From ZC4RG30 sp963777735 (GTDB lineage: Bacteria > Pseudomonadota > Gammaproteobacteria > Steroidobacterales > Steroidobacteraceae): a DNA stretch of 64,000 nucleotides. A program made the position numbers and the translations under genes. Positions 7,375 through 15,232 of this stretch are shown here, in pieces. The first letter of the stretch is position 1. Each line of letters begins with the position of its first letter. Under the pieces are notes generated by a model, which had not been told where the DNA came from, made no database searches, and was given only the letters and a program-made list of their open reading frames with translations. Where the stretch lies: contig CAVZRQ010000002.1 of assembly GCA_963777735.1 (NCBI GenBank), positions 1 through 64,000 on the forward strand, written 5' to 3'.

Positions 7375-7962
7375 TCAGAGCTGCATTCTCCAATCACGCT
7401 CGGCGGTTTCGACCAGATTGATTTCGTGCTGCCACCTTCCGGCAAGAATCTTGCCGTGGATGACAAGCGCCATACCACTGAATACCAATATCCCGCCTAA
7501 GACCGCCACGACATCCGGCGGTGCATCGGCATCGACGTACCCCATCAGGAGAAGGCAAACGCCAGGCACGGCAAGAGCGATGCCCCACGGCCTGGATAAC
7601 GCGACATCCCGTTGCCTTTCCAGCTGCTGACGGTACCAGGCAGCGCCGGTAACGCCCATGGATTCTGCCGAACCTGGGGCAGTCACCCGGTGAAACTGCC
7701 TTACGCTGTACATGCCGGCCAATGCCCATAGCGAGAACAAGAAAGACCCAGCCCTCACCAGCAAATTATTCGCGACCACGATCGCAGCGATGGTAAAAAG
7801 GAAGAGCAGCACAAATGACACCAGGTCGGCTCGATTGCGCTTGCTTGTGTTTCTCTCGAATCGCGCCGCGCGTAGGCGCATTTGCTCCGGTGAAATGAAG
7901 ACGATCTGTACTGACTGGGCTTTCCAGGCCAATTGGATCTGTCCCTCGTCGGTGGCACTCAT
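7375..7962 (-). CDS. Membrane protein paired with an ECF sigma factor
   Basis: 195 residues on the minus strand. About four hydrophobic segments occur (DLVSFVLLFLFTIAAIVVANNLL, quoted here only in part as FVLLFLFTIAAIVV; FLFSLWALAGM; WGIALAVPGVCLLLMG; VVAVLGGILVFSGMALVI), with a cytoplasmic N-terminus of about 45 residues. Its ATG overlaps the sigma factor's TGA by the ATGA arrangement, with AGGAGG just before it. Position and topology suggest an anti-sigma or signal-sensing partner, but no zinc anti-sigma motif (HxxxCxxC) is seen. Function is inferred from context. Confidence 0.55.
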   Translation of the reverse strand: MSATDEGQIQLAWKAQSVQIVFISPEQMRLRAARFERNTSKRNRADLVSFVLLFLFTIAAIVVANNLLVRAGSFLFSLWALAGMYSVRQFHRVTAPGSAESMGVTGAAWYRQQLERQRDVALSRPWGIALAVPGVCLLLMGYVDADAPPDVVAVLGGILVFSGMALVIHGKILAGRWQHEINLVETAERDWRMQL

Positions 7963-8495
7963 GAGTTCCTCCTTTCCGTGAAGTGCTGCTTCAGATGCTT
8001 CTGCACACGATGAATTTTCTGGGAGACATACGCAGTTGTTATGCCGACGACTTCCGCGATCTCCGAAGCGGTTAGCCCTTCCAGATGGAGGAGGAGTACA
8101 TCCCTATCCATAGGCCTGAGTCGTTCGATCAGGGCTCTGACCTTGGCGAGAACATCGGCACCGTGCGCCGCGCGCTCGATATCCGACGCGTCGGCAAGGT
8201 CTTCCAGGTCCTCGATATTCACGGAGCGAATGCGACGACTGCGCTGCTGCCGCCGAACGTAAGTCGTGGCTGCGTTGTGGGCGACTCTATATACCCAAGT
8301 TCGCAGGGAACACTGGCCCCTGAACCCGGCCAGGCTGCGCCATATGGCGAAATGCAACTCCTGCAACAGGTCTTGCTGCCGAAAGGGCTCCAGCTCGTAC
8401 GCCGCAGCCAGACGCCCCAAGGGTGGGCCGAATTCCTCAGCGACTCGTGTATAGAGCGAGTCCTGATCCTGTGGTGGCTGCGGTACAGTGTCCAT
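7959..8495 (-). CDS. RNA polymerase ECF-type sigma factor
   Basis: 178 residues, minus strand, from ATG 8495; the reading frame above this start runs into attC. Region 2 is RVAEEFGPPLGRLAAAY to LAGFRGQCSLRTWVYRVAHN; region 4 is LRPMDRDVLLLHLEGL followed by SEIAEVVGITTAYVSQKI, a clear helix-turn-helix for the -35 element. Sigma factors of this kind redirect RNA polymerase to a small regulon. It faces against all neighbouring cassettes, so it must have its own promoter rather than the integron promoter. Translationally coupled to the downstream membrane protein. Confidence 0.85.
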   Translation of the reverse strand: MDTVPQPPQDQDSLYTRVAEEFGPPLGRLAAAYELEPFRQQDLLQELHFAIWRSLAGFRGQCSLRTWVYRVAHNAATTYVRRQQRSRRIRSVNIEDLEDLADASDIERAAHGADVLAKVRALIERLRPMDRDVLLLHLEGLTASEIAEVVGITTAYVSQKIHRVQKHLKQHFTERRNS

Positions 8496-8573
8496 GGCGT
8501 AAGATAGTCGCCGTGCAGCCGAAATTCTGACAGCCGATGACGAGGGTAGCGATAAGAGGGCTTGTTGCGTGCC

Positions 8574-8708
8574 GCATGACAAATCCTTGCAGGTGTCCGG
8601 GACGCATAAAGCGCTCGGCCCCAGGCGAACTAGCATGGTGCTTCATTCATCGCCGCGCGCCCGTGTGCTGAAGGGCCCGCGTACGGCCCCTGAACTCAGT
8701 CGTTAGGT
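8574..8708 (+). repeat. attC site, 135 bp
   Basis: Core GCATGAC (8574-8580) to core GTTAGGT (8702-8708); GCATAAAGCGCTCGGCC in the centre. It follows the start side of the antisense sigma gene, so that cassette holds its genes in reverse. Confidence 0.82.
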
Positions 8709-8727
8709 GGCACGAGAGCGCATCGAC

Positions 8728-9180
8728 ATGAAACTGAAGCCCAAGACCAAGAAGTCCGCCCCTAAGGCCGCCCCGACGACAGTGGACAGCTACCTGTCCG
8801 TGCTTAACCATCCTTGCAAGCCTGCAGTCCAAGCCATACGGAAAGTCATTCTTGGGCTTGACGCTCGTATTCGCGAAGAGGTCAAGTGGAATGCACCAAG
8901 CTTCTACATAGTCGAGCATTTTGCTACCTTCCGCCTGCATCCACAGCCGATGTGTCAGCTGGTCCTTCATGCTGGCGCCAAGACAAAAAAGGCCACGGTT
9001 CGGTTGGATGTGCCAGATCCGGAGGGGCTGCTCAAATGGCTAGCCCCAGACCGTTGCATCGTTACCTTCACCTCCAATGCTGAGGCGAACAGAAAGGCGG
9101 CCGCATTGGTGCAGATTCTGGAGCGCTGGATCGAGCAATCGGGAGTCACCAAGACCACATGCAAGAGTCCAAGATCTTAA
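8728..9180 (+). CDS. DUF1801 domain protein
   Basis: 150 residues from ATG 8728. A lysine-rich N-terminus precedes the DUF1801 pattern: YLSVLNHPCKPAVQAIRKVI, REEVKWNAPSFYI, then FRLHPQ and a second half of alternating strands and helices. Family function is unknown. The 3' end overlaps the next gene by 22 bases, and no attC separates them, so both travel in one cassette. Not closely similar to the DUF1801 protein of the cassette at 5571. Confidence 0.7.
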   Translation: MKLKPKTKKSAPKAAPTTVDSYLSVLNHPCKPAVQAIRKVILGLDARIREEVKWNAPSFYIVEHFATFRLHPQPMCQLVLHAGAKTKKATVRLDVPDPEGLLKWLAPDRCIVTFTSNAEANRKAAALVQILERWIEQSGVTKTTCKSPRS

Positions 9181-9680
9181 GTCTGGAAGGTGGGTGCGAC
9201 TGTCGCGCAGTTCGCTATAGGGTTACGTCCGCACCGCTCATCGTTCATTGCTGTCACTGCAGGTGGTGCCAGCGTGAGTCGGGCGCATCGTTCGCGCTCA
9301 ATGCAATGTACGAGTCGGACCGAGTACTGAATCTGGGCGCTGAACCGGAACTAGTCCTTACCCCTTCCAATAGCGGCAAAGGTCAAAGGATCGCGCGCTG
9401 CCTCCACTGCAGGATCGCGGTCTGGAGTCACTATGCTGGATCGGGGCCAGTCACGCGCTTCGTGCGTGTAGGTACCCTCGACAGCCCGGACTCGATGCCT
9501 CCCGACATACACATTTTCACATCGACAAAGCAGCCCTGGGTGGTGCTACCGTCTGGTATCCCGGCGTTCGCAGAATACTATGAGCGCAACGCGGTATGGC
9601 CCAGGCAGGCGCTGGAGCGCTTCGCGCAATTGAAGCCACGTATTGATGCCTACAAGACGGGTGCACATGGTGCCGCCTAA
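9159..9680 (+). CDS. GFA/CENP-V family zinc protein
   Basis: 173 residues. Cysteine motifs GGCDCRAVRYRV, HCCHCRWCQRESG and ARCLHCRIAVWSH are the zinc-binding signature of the GFA (glutathione-dependent formaldehyde-activating-like) fold. Most members have unknown substrates; the fold is often linked to thiol or aldehyde handling. The gene overlaps the DUF1801 gene, so the two are coupled in one cassette. The stop TAA lies in the left core of the next attC. Confidence 0.82.
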   Translation: MQESKILSLEGGCDCRAVRYRVTSAPLIVHCCHCRWCQRESGASFALNAMYESDRVLNLGAEPELVLTPSNSGKGQRIARCLHCRIAVWSHYAGSGPVTRFVRVGTLDSPDSMPPDIHIFTSTKQPWVVLPSGIPAFAEYYERNAVWPRQALERFAQLKPRIDAYKTGAHGAA

Positions 9681-9767
9681 CAGACACATGCAGCGCGCCA
9701 GGAAGCATTAAGTGCTCGCCCGCATGCTGACAGGTCGGCGTGCGCGCGCTGATGTGAGTCGTTAGGC
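9675..9767 (+). repeat. attC site, 93 bp
   Basis: Core GCCTAAC (9675-9681) to core GTTAGGC (9761-9767). Centre GCATTAAGTGCTCGCCCGC. Confidence 0.88.
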
Positions 9768-9787
9768 GACAGGCGGAGGTGAGGTGC

Positions 9788-10210
9788 ATGATTTTGACAG
9801 CAGTACGTACCCTCGCACTAAGAGTTGGGCTCCTGGCCCTGATGTTCGGCGCTGCATCTGCGCTCGCAGCTGATTCTCCCGTTGCAGACCCGCCCAATGG
9901 CCTTCAAGCCCGGTTTTTGGGAGCGACACGTCTTGCTGGCGAACAGGCCAAACGGGTGAAGGTAATTAGCCACGCGCCACTGGCGCAGTTCTATCCCAGG
10001 GAAGCCGCAATAGCCCGAACGCCTGGCAGGATCGTTCTTGACATGCTCATCGACGCGGAAGGTACCGTTAAAGATGCCCTGGTGCTCGAAGAAAGCCCGC
10101 TCGGGCTCGGCTTCGGGGACGCAGCTCTTGCAGCGGCGCGAACCTACAAGTTCGCCAACCCTTACAAGAAATTGGTAATACTGAAGGTCGTGATACCAGC
10201 ACGTCCATGA
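9788..10210 (+). CDS. Secreted TonB-C-terminal-like protein
   Basis: 140 residues from ATG 9788, preceded by GGAGGTGAGG; an in-frame GTG three codons earlier is less likely. Signal peptide about residues 1-27 (LRVGLLALMFGAASALAA). The mature part carries REAAIARTPGRIVLDMLIDA followed by EGTVKDALVLEES and FGDAALAAARTYKFANP, a TonB C-terminal-like domain. No anchor or proline linker is present. It is only distantly similar to the proteins at 2161 and 11812. Role unknown. Confidence 0.65.
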   Translation: MILTAVRTLALRVGLLALMFGAASALAADSPVADPPNGLQARFLGATRLAGEQAKRVKVISHAPLAQFYPREAAIARTPGRIVLDMLIDAEGTVKDALVLEESPLGLGFGDAALAAARTYKFANPYKKLVILKVVIPARP

Positions 10211-10223
10211 GCGTAAGTCTGTC

Positions 10224-10350
10224 GCCTAACAACCGCAGGCAGCGATCTGCATCACCATAAAGTGCACGCAGCCAACTTTCATGGCAGGTCTGAGCTCAGA
10301 GATTGTGCGCCGCAGGATCGGCGTCCAGTCGCTGATTCGGGACGTTGGGA
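10224..10350 (+). repeat. attC site, 127 bp
   Basis: Core GCCTAAC (10224-10230) to core GTTGGGA (10344-10350). Long type with CACCATAAAGTGCACGC. Confidence 0.9.
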
Positions 10351-10356
10351 GCCCTA

Positions 10357-10908
10357 GTGCCCGCGTTCGTCGTAATCTCCGGCCTCCCTGCTAGCGGCAA
10401 GTCAACGCTGGCATCGGCTTTGGCCCGAGCAATGGCGTGCGCGTATCTCGACAAGGACGCTTATCTAGAGGATCTCTTCGAGCTTGAAGGAGCTGGCGAC
10501 GCTCAGCATCGCCGCCAACTCAGTATGCGTGCTGACACTATGTTTCGTGACGCGGCACTCGAAGCAGAGCTGGCAGTTTTGTGCTCTTGGTGGCGACACC
10601 CAAATTCAACCGCTGATTCCGGTACGCCAACGCCATGGCTATCGGTAGCGGGACGCGATCTCGTTGAAGTACACTGCAACTGCAGCGCACAAGTTTGCGC
10701 GGATCGCTTTGCAGGAAGAAGTCGTCATCCTGGGCATCTAGATGATGCGCGATCTCGAGGCGCCGTACTCCACATGGCACAGGAACAGGAGCATCTAGGT
10801 CCGATCTTTCCGGATCGCGCCATTGTGGTAAACACAGAGCGACCCGTTGAGATCGCCAAATTGGTTGAGGCTGTTCAGAGTGCACTACGTCAGCCCCGTG
10901 TCGCCTAA
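10357..10908 (+). CDS. P-loop kinase-like ATPase
   Basis: 183 residues from GTG 10357; an earlier start would lie inside attC. VISGLPASGKSTLASALARA holds the Walker A motif, and YLDKDAYLEDLF follows at the usual place for a substrate or second acidic motif. Later VEVHCNCSAQVCADRF and GRSRHPGHLD resemble the lid region of small-molecule kinases related to the AAA_33/zeta-type group. Probably phosphorylates a small molecule; substrate unknown. The stop TAA lies in the left core of the next attC. Confidence 0.72.
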   Translation: MPAFVVISGLPASGKSTLASALARAMACAYLDKDAYLEDLFELEGAGDAQHRRQLSMRADTMFRDAALEAELAVLCSWWRHPNSTADSGTPTPWLSVAGRDLVEVHCNCSAQVCADRFAGRSRHPGHLDDARSRGAVLHMAQEQEHLGPIFPDRAIVVNTERPVEIAKLVEAVQSALRQPRVA

Positions 10909-11028
10909 CAACCTGTTGCTGCGGGCCAGTCTCGATAAAGTGCACGCGCCCATCTGCCTGGGTGGCTTTGCGGTTGGCGTTCATGCGCCGGGATTGCGCC
11001 GTTTGGCCGCGGAACTGGGACGTTGGGC
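10903..11028 (+). repeat. attC site, 126 bp
   Basis: Core GCCTAAC (10903-10909) to core GTTGGGC (11022-11028); CGATAAAGTGCACGCGCCC in the centre. Confidence 0.9.
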
Positions 11029-11066
11029 GGCATGAGAACCACCTCGCATAGTCCGGCGAAGAGTCC

Positions 11067-11663
11067 ATGAGTCTCGTTCAGGCGTTGAAGTCCTCCAGGC
11101 TATCTTGGTTGCTTTGCGCAACAATCATCGCCACATGGATTGTTGTGGCTTTAGCGTTGGAACAGTCCGTGATTGCGGTGCAGCACTCACGGCAGCTACT
11201 TCACTACGGCGCAATTGATGGGGCTCTGCTCCAATCTGGAGAATGGTGGCGCGTCCTTGCGTCGCAGTTCCTTCACGTCCACGCCCCCCACATGCTCTTC
11301 AATGCACTTGCAGTCTTGGGAGTCGGTGCAATTCTGGAAGCAGGCGTAGGTCGCTGGTGGCTCGCGTTCGTCTACGTGGTTGGCGGGAGCATTGGTCAGA
11401 TCGCGGGCGTTGCGTTCTATCCGAGCCTCGTAAGTTCGGGCGCATCACAGGCCTTGATGGCGATTTGCGGGGCCGCATTGGTCATGCGCCGCACCCGCTT
11501 CGCATATGCACTTGTCGTCCCAATACTCGTCCTCCAGATTGGGCTTGACCTCAATGCAGCAGGAACGATCAAGGCCGGGCATGGGTGGGGGTTCATGGCG
11601 GGCGTCGTCATCGGGGGGGCGATCGTGGTAGTTTTCAGACGTAACGTCACCGCACGCCTTTGA
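11067..11663 (+). CDS. Rhomboid-family intramembrane serine protease
   Basis: 198 residues with about six hydrophobic helices. Typical rhomboid features are EWWRVLASQFLHVHAPHMLFNA (given here as WWRVL, HVHAPHMLFN), the serine motif SSGASQALMAICG, and a histidine in AGHGWGFMAGV of the last helix. Ser and His would form the catalytic dyad. GASQ replaces the more usual GASG. Rhomboids cleave membrane-spanning proteins; the target is unknown. ATG 11067 is 38 bases after attC. Confidence 0.78.
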   Translation: MSLVQALKSSRLSWLLCATIIATWIVVALALEQSVIAVQHSRQLLHYGAIDGALLQSGEWWRVLASQFLHVHAPHMLFNALAVLGVGAILEAGVGRWWLAFVYVVGGSIGQIAGVAFYPSLVSSGASQALMAICGAALVMRRTRFAYALVVPILVLQIGLDLNAAGTIKAGHGWGFMAGVVIGGAIVVVFRRNVTARL

Positions 11664-11669
11664 CATGCC

Positions 11670-11718
11670 GCCCAACAACCGCGTGCAGCGATCTGGATCA
11701 CCATATAGTGCACGCGCC
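11670..11718 (+). repeat. attC left half
   Basis: Core GCCCAAC (11670-11676), GCAGCGATCTGGATCACC and ATAGTGCACGCGCCC are present, then the sequence changes and no right core follows. Confidence 0.65.
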
Positions 11719-11811
11719 CGGCGAGGATTTGGCCCGCTATGGAACAAGCATGCTCTTCTGGTCCAATGACACTGAGTTCCAAGTTCAACTCCGGCTGAGG
11801 AGCAGATGCCC

Positions 11812-12285
11812 ATGAAGTCATTGCTTGCCCTGGCAGTCTCCCTATTCGCGGCACACGGTGCGTTCGCTGCCTGCGAGCCAGCCTCTGCAATCAAGCAGAA
11901 ACTCTCGGTAGGCGAGTCATCCTTGCGCAGTGCCACGTTCAGAGAACTGTGCGAGAGACTCAATGGTGATCTGGTTGATTCCAACGACAGGCAGTTGAAA
12001 TCCCGACTTGTCATTCCAAAAAGGGTCCGGGATCCTGACATCAATTTGAGTGAGGACTATCGGGGGCTCCTTCGCAACTCCGGTAACTATCGTTTCGTGG
12101 TAAACACGATAATTGAGCCGTCCGGGCAGGTTTCCTGGGTAAATATCCTGACCGCATCTGGTCATCCGCGAGTCGATCGGGCTGTCGTAGCCTTTCTAAG
12201 TAAAAGTAGATACCGACAGCCAGTCACGTTTGATGGGAATGCGGTGCGGGCCTTTCACACCCAAACGTTCACCTTCGTTCCGTGA
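11812..12285 (+). CDS. Secreted TonB-C-terminal-like protein
   Basis: 157 residues. ATG 11812 is preferred to ATG 11806 because AGGAG is nine bases before it and it begins a compact signal peptide (MKSLLALAVSLFAAHGAFAA). Homologous to the gene at 2161 along its length (ELCERLNGDLVDSNDRQL against EMCKRVGGDLVDGDDSEL) and to the fragment at 6686. The C-terminal part has VSWVNILTASGHPRVDRAV and VTFDGNAVRAFHTQTF, a TonB C-terminal-like pattern. No membrane anchor. Its upstream attC is only a left half, so it may have been joined to the rhomboid cassette by deletion. Confidence 0.68.
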   Translation: MKSLLALAVSLFAAHGAFAACEPASAIKQKLSVGESSLRSATFRELCERLNGDLVDSNDRQLKSRLVIPKRVRDPDINLSEDYRGLLRNSGNYRFVVNTIIEPSGQVSWVNILTASGHPRVDRAVVAFLSKSRYRQPVTFDGNAVRAFHTQTFTFVP

Positions 12286-12292
12286 TCATGTC

Positions 12293-12378
12293 GCCCAACA
12301 AACGCATGCAGCGCGCCGGGACGCATAAAGTGCTCGGCCGCGGGCGGGATGCCGTTGCTCCCGGATCAACCCTTGCGC
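12293..12378 (+). repeat. attC site lacking right core
   Basis: Core GCCCAAC (12293-12299) and GCATAAAGTGCTCGGCCGC are clear, and GCGCCCGCGTGCTGATGG resembles a right arm, but no GTTRRRY core follows. About 100 bases of unassigned sequence (12379-12481) lead to the next site. Confidence 0.65.
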
Positions 12379-12481
12379 GCCCGCGTGCTGATGGGTCATT
12401 GTCTACCTCCACGCCCGTGCATACGTGGACGGTCTTGTGGCCTCGTTGGAGCACCGAGAATCCCGGCTCAACGATGCTGAC

Positions 12482-12607
12482 GCATAACAACCCGTTGCCG
12501 CGGGCCAGTTGCGATAAAGTGCATGCGCCCCGCCGTTATTGCCAATGTGGAAATCAACGGCAATGCGCCGCAGGTTCGGCGTGTGGCCGCAGGACGGAAC
12601 GCCAGGC
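12482..12607 (+). repeat. attC site, degenerate right core
   Basis: Core GCATAAC (12482-12488) and GCGATAAAGTGCATGCGCCC are clear. The right end reads AGGACGGAACGCCAGGC where GGGACGTTGGGC is expected. Confidence 0.65.
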
Positions 12608-12625
12608 GCCACAGCTACGACATCG

Positions 12626-13276
12626 ATGAAGCATACGCTCTACTTCGCAAACGGTGCCAATTGCAGTGACCGCATTCGCTGGGCCATGGCGTACAAAGGC
12701 ATCTCGTTTGAAGGTATCGACATAGAAGCGAGTGATGGCGCTGCTCCTGTTGGTCCGATGGGTCCATTCTGCCGCGTTCCTGTCCTGGTCGCGGATCAAC
12801 AGGTGTTGACGGAATCGATGGCCATTGCTGAGTACATGGAGGAACTGCATCCAGACCCGCCGCTCATGCCAAAGCCCCTGTTGGAGCGGGCCCGGGTTCG
12901 CGAAGTCTGTGAGGGAATCAACTCGTCAATCCACCCAGTGCAGAACAGCAGTGTTCTTCGTGCTATTCAGCCAAGCTGGACAAAGGACACCATTCGGCAG
13001 TTTCGCTCTCACTGGATAGCGTCGAATCTCGAGAAACTCCACCCCTTGCTTTGGCGTTCAAGCTCCTATGCCGTTGGCGTTCAGTTCACACTTGCCGACA
13101 TCTTTGTTGCTGTCATGTACCGAAAGCTCGTCTCGCTTGGTGGAACGCCCAGTGAACTACCTAAGTATGCGATGCATTGGAAGTTTCTAATGTCGAACCC
13201 GGCCATCGCTGCAAGCTGTCCTGGAGAACAAGGTGCACAAAGTTCCGCCGAACAAATCGCTGCAGCGGGCGGGTGA
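12626..13276 (+). CDS. Glutathione S-transferase family protein
   Basis: 216 residues from ATG 12626. The N-terminal thioredoxin-like half has YFANGANCSDRIRWAMAYKG, then GPFCRVPVLVADQQVLTESMAIAEYMEE, with the cis-Pro (VPVL) and the Glu-Ser pair that bind glutathione. The C-terminal helical half has FTLADIFVAVM. Length is normal for GSTs; the substrate is unknown. The final residues (SSAEQIAAAGG) and stop are encoded by the following attC, so the original stop may have been lost. Confidence 0.8.
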   Translation: MKHTLYFANGANCSDRIRWAMAYKGISFEGIDIEASDGAAPVGPMGPFCRVPVLVADQQVLTESMAIAEYMEELHPDPPLMPKPLLERARVREVCEGINSSIHPVQNSSVLRAIQPSWTKDTIRQFRSHWIASNLEKLHPLLWRSSSYAVGVQFTLADIFVAVMYRKLVSLGGTPSELPKYAMHWKFLMSNPAIAASCPGEQGAQSSAEQIAAAGG

Positions 13277-13372
13277 CGATAAAGTGCACGCGCCCCACTG
13301 GCGTGCGGTCATTCCAGTCCGAAGCTGTGCGCCGCAAGCGCGGCGTGCCGCCGCTGAACTCAGTCGTTTGGC
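13247..13372 (+). repeat. attC site, 126 bp
   Basis: Core GCCGAAC (13247-13253) to core GTTTGGC (13366-13372); GTGACGATAAAGTGCACGC in the centre. The previous gene reads into it and the next gene's GTG begins at 13373. Confidence 0.85.
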
Positions 13373-13948
13373 GTGACGAAGGTAATCTTCATCCACGGTC
13401 CTGCGGCGTCCGGCAAGCACACGGTCGGCTTGCAGCTGAGCCGACTCACAGGTCTGCCACTTTTCCACAACCATCTGGCAGTGGACGCCGCACTTTCGCT
13501 CTTCGAATTCGGAACACAGGGCTTCAAGAACGTTCGATCGGCCGTTTGGAGGGCCGCTTTCCAGGAGGCGGCTCGTTCTGGCCGCTCGTTCATTTTCACT
13601 TTTCACCCGGAGGCGAGTGTCGAACCTGTTCTTATCGGAGAACTAATCAAATCGATTGAATCAGTCGGGGGAGACGTTCTATTTGTTGAGCTTCTATGTC
13701 CGCCCGACGTGGTCCTTGAGCGCCTCAGCAATCCCGGCAGGACCAACTTTCGCAAGCTGACTGATCCGGATCTCTATCTAGCCCTTGAGAAACAGGGCGC
13801 ATTTTCCTTTCCACAACTTCCGACGCCGCTTTTGCGCATTGACACAAGCAATAGTCCTCCCGAAGTGGCTGCGAATCGAATTGCGCAGGCAATCGCGAAT
13901 AGACTCATGACGCCTGACAAATCGTTGGAGCGGACGCGTGAGGGATAA
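13373..13948 (+). CDS. Small P-loop nucleotide-binding protein
   Basis: 191 residues from GTG 13373, immediately after the attC core. FIHGPAASGKHTVGLQLSRL has a Walker A motif. DVLFVELLCPPDVVLERLSNPGR is a typical lid or base-specificity segment of shikimate- or gluconate-kinase-like proteins. Probably an ATP-dependent kinase of a small molecule. The C-terminal tail (MTPDKSLERTREG) is encoded in the next attC, so the native end may be lost. Confidence 0.65.
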   Translation: MTKVIFIHGPAASGKHTVGLQLSRLTGLPLFHNHLAVDAALSLFEFGTQGFKNVRSAVWRAAFQEAARSGRSFIFTFHPEASVEPVLIGELIKSIESVGGDVLFVELLCPPDVVLERLSNPGRTNFRKLTDPDLYLALEKQGAFSFPQLPTPLLRIDTSNSPPEVAANRIAQAIANRLMTPDKSLERTREG

Positions 13949-13999
13949 AGCGCCAAAGTCAAACCTCGGCGTGCGCGCCGCTCAGTTCAACCGTTGGGC
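13912..13999 (+). repeat. attC site, 88 bp
   Basis: Core GCCTGAC (13912-13918) to core GTTGGGC (13993-13999). Short type with GGGATAAAGCGCC. Confidence 0.82.
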
Positions 14000-14047
14000 G
14001 GCCTGTCTAGCAACATCGCAATCATTCAGCCGGAGTAGCCTTGTCCC

Positions 14048-14425
14048 ATGGCGCTAGAGCGTAAGAACTACGACGAACTTGCAAAGCCCGTTGGGCCCTA
14101 CACGCACGCTGTCGAGTCCAATGGACTGCTTTTCCTGTCGGGGGTCACAGCGTTTGGCACTTCGGCACAAGGTGGAAGCATTGCGGATCAGACGCATGCT
14201 GTCTTCGATCAGATCGAGGCCATTGCGAAAGCGGAGGGAACCAATCTTCAATCACTCGTAAAGGTCACAATATTCATCACGGACTTCGCTGGTGTGACCG
14301 CTTTGCGAAATGTGCTCTTCGAGCGCTATGCCGGAAACCTTCCGGCAAGTTCGCTCGTCCAGGTGACAGCACTATTTTCCTCTGAGGTGAATATCGAAAT
14401 TGAAGGCGTGCTTGCAGTGCGATGA
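14048..14425 (+). CDS. Rid (YjgF/UK114) family protein
   Basis: 125 residues from ATG 14048. The family frame is clear: GPYTHAVESNGLLFLSGVTA, LVKVTIFITDFAGVTALRNV and VNIEIEGVLAV. RidA deaminates reactive enamine/imine intermediates using an arginine in a PARS motif. Here the motif is PASS, so that arginine is missing and classic deaminase activity is doubtful; it fits one of the other Rid subfamilies. A second Rid protein lies at 29928. Confidence 0.8.
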   Translation: MALERKNYDELAKPVGPYTHAVESNGLLFLSGVTAFGTSAQGGSIADQTHAVFDQIEAIAKAEGTNLQSLVKVTIFITDFAGVTALRNVLFERYAGNLPASSLVQVTALFSSEVNIEIEGVLAVR

Positions 14426-14464
14426 AGACGGGCGCGAATCTCTCAGCGTGGTGTGACAAGGCTC

Positions 14465-14510
14465 GTGGCCATCGGCCGCTGCGTGCGGTCGCTTATGCGG
14501 GACGTTGGGC
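14465..14510 (+). repeat. attC right half
   Basis: The arm GCTGCGTGCGGTCGCTTATGC and core GTTGGGC (14504-14510) are present; no left core can be found after the Rid gene. Confidence 0.6.
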
Positions 14511-14553
14511 GACAGCACATGGCATTTTGGTAACGACGAGAGGACCAGTCACC

Positions 14554-15060
14554 GTGCCCACTCCTCTGCGCATATGGATCGTTCTCGCAGTCTCAGGAAT
14601 GCTGGGTTCCGTCGCGACCCTGGCGGCCGAGTCGCCAACCACTTCGCTTGATTTGGCGTTCAGTCAGCAGCTTGCGGCATCGATCAAGGCAGTGAAGCAG
14701 GAGACCGGCGCTACTGAGCGCGCGCAAGCAGCTCTAAGAATTACCAAGCTCGTGTTAGACCGGCTGAGCCCAGAAAATAATGCTCCAGAAGTCGAGGGAA
14801 AGGTCCTGCTCGACCTATCGTCCCTTCTGGACACCACAAATGACAACGTACGTCAGTGGGTGGCGACGTCTCTCGGGTTCTTCGGCAGCCGTGCAAAGTT
14901 CGCAGTTCCCAAGCTCTTGACCATACTCCACGAGGTTGACTGCGCGAGTTTGAGAGGAATGAACTCTGCCGGCGCAATTCGCATTGCGCTCAAGAGAATC
15001 AACGGCGTGTCTCCTTCGACTCCTGACTGCACGAGAACAGGAGGCATGACAGGCGCATGA
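14554..15060 (+). CDS. Secreted HEAT-repeat-like protein
   Basis: 168 residues from GTG 14554, with GAGAGGA about ten bases before it. A signal peptide covers residues 1-28 (hydrophobic IWIVLAVSGMLGSVATLA). The mature part is helical; TNDNVRQWVATSLGFFGSRA then AVPKLLTILHEVD looks like a single HEAT-type helix pair. Cys at the end of the repeat and near the C-terminus could pair. No known function. The reading frame extends further upstream, but across the attC remnant. Confidence 0.5.
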   Translation: MPTPLRIWIVLAVSGMLGSVATLAAESPTTSLDLAFSQQLAASIKAVKQETGATERAQAALRITKLVLDRLSPENNAPEVEGKVLLDLSSLLDTTNDNVRQWVATSLGFFGSRAKFAVPKLLTILHEVDCASLRGMNSAGAIRIALKRINGVSPSTPDCTRTGGMTGA

Positions 15061-15075
15061 TCCGGCCATGCTGTC

Positions 15076-15202
15076 GCCCAACAATCGGATGCAGCGATCT
15101 GGATCACCATAGCGTGCACGCGCCCGCTTGTTACAACAGATTCAGGGTCAGTGATTGTGCGCCGAATGTCGGGCGCCCAGTCGCTGATGCGGGACGTTCT
15201 GC
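15076..15202 (+). repeat. attC site, 127 bp
   Basis: Core GCCCAAC (15076-15082) to core GTTCTGC (15196-15202). Long type. Confidence 0.88.
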
Positions 15203-15232
15203 GGTACGTAAAGCACCGCGCGGCGTTTCGGC

